NCBI GenBank assembly: GCA_002293125.1
Contig: DBCR01000032.1
Coordinates: 1-5,857 of the forward strand
From: Opitutia bacterium UBA953
Lineage (GTDB): Bacteria; Verrucomicrobiota; Verrucomicrobiia; Opitutales; UBA953
Direction of reading: 5' to 3'
DNA length: 5,857 nucleotides
Shown here: one piece after another, positions 1 through 4,975 of the stretch
Layout of the letters: every line of letters starts with the position of its first letter
How positions within the stretch are numbered: the first letter of the stretch is position 1
Notes under the pieces: model-generated
Told to the model about the DNA's origin: nothing
The model's input: only the letters and a program-made list of their open reading frames with translations
The model's database searches: none
Translations under genes and position numbers: made by a program

Positions 1-1133
1 TCCTCTTCCGTGAACTTCGTGAGCAGGATCTCGGCGTCGGTGTGGCGGTTCCAGTCGTAAAGGATGTGGATCGTGCCGTCCGGAGCCTGGAAGCCGTCGG
101 GGTAGGAGACCGAGGAGCGGTCGTCGAGCAGGAGGCCCGGGCCCCAGGTCTTACCGTCATCCTTCGAGATGAAAGCCATGAGGCTGGAGCGGCGCGGTAG
201 CTGGACGTTAATCGGACCGTTCTTCACGATTAGCAGGTTGCCGGATGCCAGTCGGCGCAGGAAGAAGCGGGCCTTGGGGTTACGGATCGGTGAATCCGTG
301 GGCGAGGTCCAGGTGCGGCCACCGTCGGTCGAGGTGCTTTCACTGATGCCTTTGCCCGCGCGGGCCAGCATCCAGAGCGAACCGTCCTTACGTTCGACGA
401 TCATGTGTTCGTCGAAATCGGTGCCCGGAAAGGTCACGCCGCCACGACGGGTCCAGGTCTTACCTTGGTCCGTTGACGCGTAGACGTTGGCCATGCGGAT
501 CGCGTCAAGGTCGCGGTGGTGGTCGCGGAAGGTCGCCACGTCCGGGAAGTCGCGGTTCCAAGGGCCGATACGGTCGCGGGTCCAGAGGGAGACCGGCAGG
601 AGCCAATCGCCGTTGGCGAGGACCGTCGGCTTATTGAGCGTGCAGCCGTCGGCGATGCGCACCGGCGCGGACCACGTCGGGTTCGCGTCATCGGGGTTAT
701 CGCAACGCGTGACCCAGTCGCCGCCGCGTCCGTCGAAGTAGCCTAGGCTCTGGTCGAAGAAGCACCAGAGGCGACCCTGCGGGTCGGTCCAGAGGTTGCC
801 GACGAGCGTGCGGCGGTTCGGTTTGCCGGGTAGGTCGGTCGGGTCGATGACCAGTCGCGGCTTGGACCAGCTCTTCCCGCCGTTGTCGGAGGACGCCAGC
901 ATCAGGAAGCCGTTGGCGCTGTCGCCGTTGCCGATCCAGGCGGCCCAGAGCCGGCCCTTCGGCGTACGGTCTAGGCCGATGATCATGTTGCCGGGACGAT
1001 TGGCGTCGGCGTATTCCGGTCCGGGGTTCGTGTTGAGCACCGGCGGCTCGAGGGCGAGGTCGAGCGTCGCCTGATCGAGCGCAAATAGCGGGGTGAGCAG
1101 CAATGCGGCGAGGAGGGGGAGGGTGAGTTTCAT
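1..1133 (-). CDS. Secreted sialidase-family (Asp-box/BNR beta-propeller) protein, C-terminus cut by window edge
   Basis: The reading frame opens with ATG at 1133-1131 and stays open for 377 codons to the left edge, so the C-terminus is missing. Residues 1-18 (MKLTLPLLAALLLTPLFA) look like a Sec signal peptide with likely cleavage after LFA, so the product should be exported. Four Asp boxes mark propeller blades: SDNGGKSW (82-89, Asn in the usual Asp position), STDQGKTW (220-227), STDGGRTW (268-275) and SKDDGKTW (323-330). The stretches LNKPTVLANGDWLLP (166-180) and SYPDGFQAPDGTIHILYDWNR (343-363) resemble the BNR_2 exo-sialidase group found in Verrucomicrobiota and Planctomycetota. I could not place a canonical sialidase arginine triad or Tyr/Glu nucleophile pair, so activity on sialic acid is unproven; another glycan or a binding role is possible. 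It is divergent from the LacI regulator, which suggests control by it. The start has no strong Shine-Dalgarno; only a weak GGA lies 10-12 nt upstream. Confidence 0.87.
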   Translation of the reverse strand, partial: MKLTLPLLAALLLTPLFALDQATLDLALEPPVLNTNPGPEYADANRPGNMIIGLDRTPKGRLWAAWIGNGDSANGFLMLASSDNGGKSWSKPRLVIDPTDLPGKPNRRTLVGNLWTDPQGRLWCFFDQSLGYFDGRGGDWVTRCDNPDDANPTWSAPVRIADGCTLNKPTVLANGDWLLPVSLWTRDRIGPWNRDFPDVATFRDHHRDLDAIRMANVYASTDQGKTWTRRGGVTFPGTDFDEHMIVERKDGSLWMLARAGKGISESTSTDGGRTWTSPTDSPIRNPKARFFLRRLASGNLLIVKNGPINVQLPRRSSLMAFISKDDGKTWGPGLLLDDRSSVSYPDGFQAPDGTIHILYDWNRHTDAEILLTKFTEE

Positions 1134-1144
1134 GGGGCAGGTCC

Positions 1145-1153
1145 ATTTTACCA
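1145..1153 (-). promoter_or_regulatory. Candidate extended -10 promoter for the sialidase gene
   Basis: Read on the minus strand this is TGG-TAAAAT: a TGn extension followed by a hexamer matching TATAAT at five of six positions. No good -35 is visible 16-18 bp upstream, which is tolerable for an extended -10 promoter. Transcription would begin near 1138, leaving a leader of only about 5 nt before the ATG at 1133. That fits the absence of a convincing ribosome binding site and would mean nearly leaderless translation. This is a motif match only. Confidence 0.4.
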
Positions 1154-1177
1154 CGCCATGCCGTAGTTCGATGTTTA

Positions 1178-1190
1178 ATTCCATGGGAAT
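1178..1190. promoter_or_regulatory. Inverted repeat ATTCC-ATG-GGAAT, possible operator
   Basis: This is a perfect dyad with 5-bp arms around a 3-nt centre, in the intergenic region between the divergent sialidase and LacI genes. It sits 2 bp from a second dyad at 1193-1205. Its position upstream of both genes would suit a regulator binding site, but the arms are short and chance occurrence is possible. Confidence 0.3.
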
Positions 1191-1192
1191 CG

Positions 1193-1205
1193 TGTTACTG
1201 TAACA
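1193..1205. promoter_or_regulatory. Inverted repeat TGTTAC-T-GTAACA, likely LacI-family operator
   Basis: This is a perfect 6-bp inverted repeat with a single central base; three more bases pair outside it after a 2-nt mismatch (1189-1190 with 1208-1209). It ends 2 bp before the annotated LacI start codon. LacI-family repressors bind short dyads and often regulate their own gene and a divergent neighbour, so this is the best candidate operator in the window. Most LacI-family operators have a central CG pair, which this one lacks, so another regulator cannot be excluded. Confidence 0.55.
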
Positions 1206-1207
1206 TA

Positions 1208-2230
1208 ATGGCCAAGGTGCAAAACACGATGCGGGGGGTCGCGGCGGCGGCGGGCGTCTCGGCGATGACCGTCTCGCGGGTCTTGCGTAACGATCCCCGG
1301 ACATCCGCGGCCGTCAGGACCAAGGTTTTATCCGCCGTCCGGCTGACGGGCTACCGCCTGGATCCGCGTCTGGCTCAGGCGATGCGCATGTTGAAGGCTC
1401 CGGGCGGCGCGACGATCGCCGTCATCCGGGAGTATTATCCGCAGGACGGCCTGCTCGGGCCGTCTTACCAGTATGTCTCGCTTGAGGATATTCGGGCGCA
1501 AGCCGTATCCCACGGTTTCTCGGCGGAGGAGTTCTGGCTGGGGCGCGATGGCCTCACGCCGCGCAAGCTGGTCCGGATCCTGAGGGCCCGCGGCATCGAG
1601 GGGCTGATCGTTTCGCCGATGAGCAAGCGGCTCGCCTGTGCGGACATCGATTTCGAGTCATTTTCGGCGGTCACCTTCGGCTACGCGATGAGCAGTCCCT
1701 CCCTGCATATGGCCGGCGGCAACGTCATGGGCGGCATGTTGCTGGCGTTCGAGCGTCTGCGGGCGCTCGGCTACCGGCGTATCGGGGTGGCGCTCACGAA
1801 ATGGATCGTCGGGCGCAGTCAGTCCGCCTTCACCGGCGGCCTCTTCAGTCTGCATCAGGACCTCACGGCGGAGGAACGCGTCCCGTTCCTGGAGCTACCC
1901 CATGAGATCGAGCAGGGACGTGACCTCTTCTCCGCCTGGATTCGCCGTCACGACCCGGACGTGGTCATCTCGATGGATACGCACGCTCCTCGGTGGATCA
2001 AGGGCATGGGGCTGCGCATGCCTGAAGACATCGCTTTCGTTTCGTACGATTGGGTTCCTTCCATGTCCGGGTATGCAGGCATCGATCAGCGTCGGCCGCA
2101 TGTCGCCGCCGCTGCGGTGGACTTGCTGGCCGTCCAGATGTCGCGCTTCGAGCGCGGCGTACCCGCGGTGCCCCGCCAAGTCCTGATTCCTTCGGCCTGG
2201 GTCGACGGAGATAGCGTGCCGTCACGCTGA
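1208..2230 (+). CDS. LacI-family transcriptional regulator
   Basis: This 340-residue protein has typical LacI-family length and layout. The N-terminal helix-turn-helix covers about residues 8-28, with AGVSAMTVSRVL (15-26) matching the family pattern. Residues 49-63 (GYR then LDPRLAQAM) occupy the hinge-helix position but differ from the usual GYRPNAAAR form. The C-terminal ligand-binding domain follows, ending in a family-like PEDIAFVSYDW (272-282), GIDQRRPHVAAAAVDLL (291-307) and a final WVDGDSV (331-337). It should bind DNA as a dimer and respond to a small sugar-like effector, whose identity cannot be read from the sequence. No Shine-Dalgarno precedes the ATG at 1208. An alternative ATG at 1229 (Met8) has AAGGTG nine bases upstream and would give MRGVAAAAGVS, also an acceptable family start. 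It is divergent from the sialidase gene and convergent with the kinase-MurQ gene. Confidence 0.95.
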   Translation: MAKVQNTMRGVAAAAGVSAMTVSRVLRNDPRTSAAVRTKVLSAVRLTGYRLDPRLAQAMRMLKAPGGATIAVIREYYPQDGLLGPSYQYVSLEDIRAQAVSHGFSAEEFWLGRDGLTPRKLVRILRARGIEGLIVSPMSKRLACADIDFESFSAVTFGYAMSSPSLHMAGGNVMGGMLLAFERLRALGYRRIGVALTKWIVGRSQSAFTGGLFSLHQDLTAEERVPFLELPHEIEQGRDLFSAWIRRHDPDVVISMDTHAPRWIKGMGLRMPEDIAFVSYDWVPSMSGYAGIDQRRPHVAAAAVDLLAVQMSRFERGVPAVPRQVLIPSAWVDGDSVPSR

Positions 2231-2247
2231 GGAGCGGCCCAGCTTTG

Positions 2248-4029
2248 TTAGGCCTTACCCGTGAGGGTGGACACGGCCTGACGGATGACCCAGCCGTTGG
2301 ACTCGAGTGCTTTGCGGGCGGCGGCTTCGTCGGCGCCGGTCAGGTCGCGGACGATGCGGACCGCGCGTCCGCGCAGCTTCGAGTTCGACGGATGGAGGTC
2401 GATCATCAGGTTGCTCATCACCTTACCCGAACGGGCGAGGGCGAGGGTCGTGATGAGGTTCAGGACGAGCTTCGTCGCCGTGCCGGCCTTGAGTCGGGTC
2501 GAGCCCGTGAGCACTTCGGGACCGGTGTCGGGGAGGATCGCGCGGTCGAGCAGGGGATGGTCACGGTAGGCCGGGTTACAGGCGACGAGGATGGTCTTGG
2601 CGCCGCGTCGGCGGGCCTCGGCGAGGCAGCCCCAGATGAAGGGCGCGTGGCCGCTGGCCGAGATGCCGATGACGACATCCTGTGCGGTCACCGAGCGGGA
2701 AGCGATGGAGCGGACGCCCGCGGCCTCATCATCCTCCGCGCCTTCGACGGCGCTCCAGAGCGCCTGGCGTCCGCCGGCGATGATGCCTTGGACGAGCGAG
2801 GCCGGGGTGCGGAAGGTCGGCGGGCATTCGCTCGCGTCGAGCACGCCGAGTCGTCCGCTCGTGCCAGCACCACAGTAGATTAGACGGCCCCCGGAGGCGA
2901 AGGCCTTGGCGACGGCTTCGACCGTCCATTCGAGGTGGGCGCTTTCCGCGAGGACCTTGGCGGGAAGCGTCGCGTCTTCGGCAAGCATGAGCTTGATCGC
3001 TTCTGCGATGGGCATCTCCGCGAAGCCAGCAGATTTCGGATTTCGGCCTTCGGTCGGCGCGCTTGCGACGGGGCGCCAGCTGGTGGATTTGGCCTCGGTC
3101 GGCGTGGCGACGCTCTTTGGCTCAGCCTGCGTGCCAGCCTGACGGGCCATGGCGATGGCGCCCCAGGTACCAGGGCGGGCTAGGCGGGCGACTTCACTGC
3201 CCGGGCGGGCGGCGAGGATCTTGGCGGTGACTTCGTCGGCGAACCATCCGTTCTTCAGGAGCGTCGAGCCGTTGAGGAGGAACTGCACCTTCTCGCCCGG
3301 CTTGGCCACGCGAGCGGCGCAGTGGACGGCATCCTTACTGAGGCGTTCCGAGGCGCGGCGCAGGATAGCCAAGGCGATTTCGTCCTGACGCAAGGATGCG
3401 GCTTCGAAGACGACCCGGGCGAGCGAGGCGATTTCGGCCTTGCTCGCGTTCATCGACCATTCGATGAGCGATTCCGGATCGTTCATCTGCAGGAACGCCA
3501 GCATGTCGGCGCCGAGGCGTGGCCAGTCGGCGTCGATGTCGGAGATCGTGACCGTCGAGCGCAGGGCGTGCACGGCGATGTCGCATGCGCTGCCGCGGTC
3601 GCCGATGATGTGGCCGCGGCCGCCGACCTTGACCGTACGGCCGTCGCGTTGACGTCCGAGGCAGCAGGAGCCCGTACCGCTGAGCTGGAGCACTTGGGCG
3701 GCGCAATCGGTCGGCCATTCGCCGGCTTCCAGGGCTAGGATGAGGTCGTCGCCGACGGCAGTAGGGACGCCCGGCCAGGTGGTCGCCACGGCGTGCCGCA
3801 GGCGTTCGCGGTCTGCGTCGGTGCGGACGCCGGCCATGCCGACGCCGATGCGGTCCGGCGGGGAGGGCAGCCGTTCGCGGATGGCTGCGAGCAGGGCGGC
3901 GAGTTCTTCGGCGCCGAGGAGGCGGAGGTTGCCGGGACCGACGGCTAAGGAGGCGAGGACGGTATCCGTACCTTCGACCAGTAAGGCCGAGGTACGGGTG
4001 CCGCCGCCTTCGATGCCGAGGAGTCTCAT
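2248..4029 (-). CDS. murQ: Bifunctional amino-sugar kinase (BadF/NagK-MurK type) - N-acetylmuramic acid 6-phosphate etherase
   Basis: This 593-residue cytoplasmic fusion has two halves. Residues 1-297 form an ASKHA sugar kinase of the BadF/NagK family: phosphate-1 motif GIEGGGTRT (5-13), a likely catalytic Asp at 94 or 95 (VGDDLILAL), phosphate-2 motif LSGTGS (116-121) and GGRGHIIGDRGSACDIA (136-152). Glu in place of Asp in the first motif also occurs in human NAGK. After a linker (298-325), residues 326-593 are a nearly full-length MurQ with a SIS fold: TEGRNP (326-331), GAGTSGRLGVLDASECPPTF (387-406), SASGHAPF (457-464) and GPEVLTGSTRLKAGTA (503-518). Glu401 and Glu432 have the 31-residue spacing of E. 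coli catalytic Glu83 and Glu114. Expected chemistry: ATP-dependent 6-phosphorylation of MurNAc (perhaps also GlcNAc), then lactyl ether cleavage to GlcNAc-6-phosphate and D-lactate. The start lies 3 nt after the upstream gene's stop with no clear Shine-Dalgarno, suggesting translational coupling. Confidence 0.95.
   Translation of the reverse strand: MRLLGIEGGGTRTSALLVEGTDTVLASLAVGPGNLRLLGAEELAALLAAIRERLPSPPDRIGVGMAGVRTDADRERLRHAVATTWPGVPTAVGDDLILALEAGEWPTDCAAQVLQLSGTGSCCLGRQRDGRTVKVGGRGHIIGDRGSACDIAVHALRSTVTISDIDADWPRLGADMLAFLQMNDPESLIEWSMNASKAEIASLARVVFEAASLRQDEIALAILRRASERLSKDAVHCAARVAKPGEKVQFLLNGSTLLKNGWFADEVTAKILAARPGSEVARLARPGTWGAIAMARQAGTQAEPKSVATPTEAKSTSWRPVASAPTEGRNPKSAGFAEMPIAEAIKLMLAEDATLPAKVLAESAHLEWTVEAVAKAFASGGRLIYCGAGTSGRLGVLDASECPPTFRTPASLVQGIIAGGRQALWSAVEGAEDDEAAGVRSIASRSVTAQDVVIGISASGHAPFIWGCLAEARRRGAKTILVACNPAYRDHPLLDRAILPDTGPEVLTGSTRLKAGTATKLVLNLITTLALARSGKVMSNLMIDLHPSNSKLRGRAVRIVRDLTGADEAAARKALESNGWVIRQAVSTLTGKA
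3033..3053. repeat. 7-bp tandem repeat inside the fusion linker coding region
   Basis: On the plus strand the units are ATTTCGG (3033-3039), ATTTCGG (3040-3046) and CCTTCGG (3047-3053). They encode the junction where the kinase-etherase linker meets the MurQ N-terminus (GRNPK). The first two units are identical and the third differs at two positions. Confidence 0.6.
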
Positions 4030-4032
4030 CGC

Positions 4033-4821
4033 TCAGCGTACTTTATAAATTTTCACGTCGTCGATCCAGACCGTCGAGCCGACGAGGAAACTGAACCAGC
4101 GCTTCGGGTCATGGGCATAACCTTCGGAGCGGTGCTTTGCGATCAGCTTCCCGTCGAGCGAGAAGCGGAGTTCGTCGCCTTCGGTGACGAGGGTGAGCAC
4201 GTGCCAGGCTTTGTCGGTCTTGAAGGGCGTGCTGAGGCTCTTCTTCTTGAGCAGAGCTTCGGCTTCGGCCGGGAGTTTCTGCTTGGCCGCCGCGGCGTCG
4301 GCACGCTGCTTGCGCAGGGCGAGGTTCATCTCGCCCGTCATGCTGTCCTTGAGCACGAGCGAGGTCGGCGACAGGATGGCGTAGCACATATGGCCGGCGT
4401 GGACGCCCTTCAGTTCGCGGTCGACGAAGCCCAGCTGCAGGCCTTCGGCCTTGTTGATCCCGGGAAACTTGAAGCGGACGATCACGCCGCCGTCGGCGAA
4501 GCCGGCGTCGTGGTGGATGTGCGCGGCGTGGCCTGCTTCCTTGGTCGCGCTGGCGATCTTCATGATGCCGGCGTCCAGGTCGGCCTGCTTGATCTGGGGT
4601 ACGCGGTCGGCCGTGGCGCTGTTCCAGCCGTTGCCGATGTCCTTGGCCCGGTTGCCCGTCTCCTCGCGCTCGAAGGCGTCATGGAAGATCAGGGTGCCTT
4701 TCGTCTGCAGCCAGGTCGCGTCGTCGGCGGCGGCGAGAGATCCTGCCATGAGGCAGAGCAGACAAGCGGACCAGTGGATCAGTCGGCCAGTTGGCCAGAA
4801 GGAGCGGCTAAGGGGGCGCAT
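4033..4821 (-). CDS. Secreted concanavalin-like (LamG/DUF1080-related) protein
   Basis: Starting at the ATG at 4821 gives 262 residues. An upstream in-frame TTG at 4857 is less likely because it would be read from repeat DNA. The N-terminus has Arg residues (2, 6, 13) and a hydrophobic stretch (about 15-32) ending SLAAADD, a plausible Sec signal peptide. The mature part looks like a beta-sandwich of the ConA/DUF1080 kind: LIFHDAFEREE (44-54) and GNGWNS (63-68) near the front, GGVIVRFKF (111-119) in the middle, and a closing strand pattern LRFSLDGKLIAKH (218-230) and VWIDDVKIYKV (251-261). Residues 163-195 form a Lys/Ala-rich, probably helical insert. Related proteins are put in carbohydrate-binding or glycoside-hydrolase-like groups, but I see no identifiable catalytic residues, so the function is open: glycan binding or hydrolysis outside the cytoplasm is the best guess. 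It forms an operon with the downstream kinase-MurQ gene (3-nt gap). Confidence 0.78.
   Translation of the reverse strand: MRPLSRSFWPTGRLIHWSACLLCLMAGSLAAADDATWLQTKGTLIFHDAFEREETGNRAKDIGNGWNSATADRVPQIKQADLDAGIMKIASATKEAGHAAHIHHDAGFADGGVIVRFKFPGINKAEGLQLGFVDRELKGVHAGHMCYAILSPTSLVLKDSMTGEMNLALRKQRADAAAAKQKLPAEAEALLKKKSLSTPFKTDKAWHVLTLVTEGDELRFSLDGKLIAKHRSEGYAHDPKRWFSFLVGSTVWIDDVKIYKVR
4771..4802. repeat. Degenerate 8-bp periodic repeat within a signal-peptide coding region
   Basis: Plus-strand units are CCAGTGGA, TCAGTCGG, CCAGTTGG and CCAGAAGG: four consecutive octamers sharing CAG at positions 2-4 and a G at position 7. They encode residues 7-17 (SFWPTGRLIHW) of the secreted ConA-like protein, the part just before the hydrophobic core of its signal peptide. 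Confidence 0.45.
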
Positions 4822-4835
4822 GGGGTGGGGTGGGG
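4812..4835 (+). other. Putative G-quadruplex motif over the start of the ConA-like gene
   Basis: The plus strand has four G-tracts: GGGGG at 4812-4816, then GGGG at 4822-4825, 4827-4830 and 4832-4835, with loops of 5, 1 and 1 nt. This satisfies the usual G3+N1-7 pattern with tracts of at least four. The start codon of the minus-strand gene (4819-4821) falls in the first loop. The G-rich strand is the template strand, so the mRNA is C-rich here and carries no Shine-Dalgarno. Confidence 0.5.
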
Positions 4836-4843
4836 AAGATACA

Positions 4844-4875
4844 GTGCAAAGGTGCAAAAGTGCAAAGGTGGAAAA
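4844..4875. repeat. Tandem 8-bp repeat, four units, upstream of the ConA-murQ operon
   Basis: The units are GTGCAAAG, GTGCAAAA, GTGCAAAG and GTGGAAAA with no spacing. The two 16-bp halves differ at a single base. The array lies in the 154-bp intergenic region, 22 bp upstream of the likely start codon at 4821, where the promoter or 5' leader of the operon must be. No convincing -35/-10 pair is visible around it. Confidence 0.75.
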
Positions 4876-4916
4876 GGGTATGGCTGGGGATAGGGCCAGG
4901 GCTAGTGAAACGGTCA

Positions 4917-4949
4917 GAAAATAAGAAGGGCTAGGGGTTAACCTAGCCC
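4917..4949 (-). terminator. Rho-independent terminator of the DUF1501 gene
   Basis: Read on the minus strand there is a perfect 8-bp stem, GGGCTAGG (4949-4942) with CCTAGCCC (4935-4928), around a 6-nt loop, followed by TTCTTATTTTC (eight T in eleven). It starts 26 nt after the DUF1501 stop codon. The plus strand has no T-run after the hairpin, so it works in one direction. It implies that the ConA-murQ operon needs its own promoter between about 4822 and 4916. Confidence 0.85.
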
Positions 4950-4975
4950 AGTATACGGCCCTGTCTCCAGACCTA

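Noticed and set aside
697..1146. Minus-strand open frame of 149 codons starting just upstream of the sialidase start
   Set aside because: It overlaps the sialidase gene in another frame; the sialidase frame has a signal peptide and Asp boxes, this one is Arg/Pro-rich noise.
2250..2279. Possible terminator between the convergent LacI and kinase-MurQ genes (AGGCC...GGCCT enclosing ACCC-GTGA-GGGT)
   Set aside because: The stems are short, lie inside the MurQ coding end and have no T-run on either strand; no terminator is supported in the 17-bp gap.
2245..2883. Plus-strand open frame (212 codons) opposite the MurQ half
   Set aside because: It is fully antisense to highly conserved MurQ motifs, and its composition is that of a codon-bias shadow.
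4822..4857. Upstream TTG start at 4857 for the ConA-like protein, adding 12 residues
   Set aside because: The extension would be encoded by the GTGCAAAG repeat and C-rich leader, lacks an SD, and would spoil the signal peptide; ATG at 4821 is simpler.
4835..4867. Promoter for the ConA-murQ operon (TTGCAC, 18 bp, TATCTT on the minus strand)
   Set aside because: The -35 matches only three of six positions and is generated by the repeat itself, so it is too weak to annotate.
4844..4875. CRISPR-like array
   Set aside because: The units are 8 bp with no unique spacers between them, so it is a simple tandem repeat.
4111..4893. Long plus-strand open frame (260 codons) opposite the ConA-like gene
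   Set aside because: It is the mirror of a high-GC coding strand; its translation has no recognisable family, while the minus strand has a signal peptide and ConA-like pattern.
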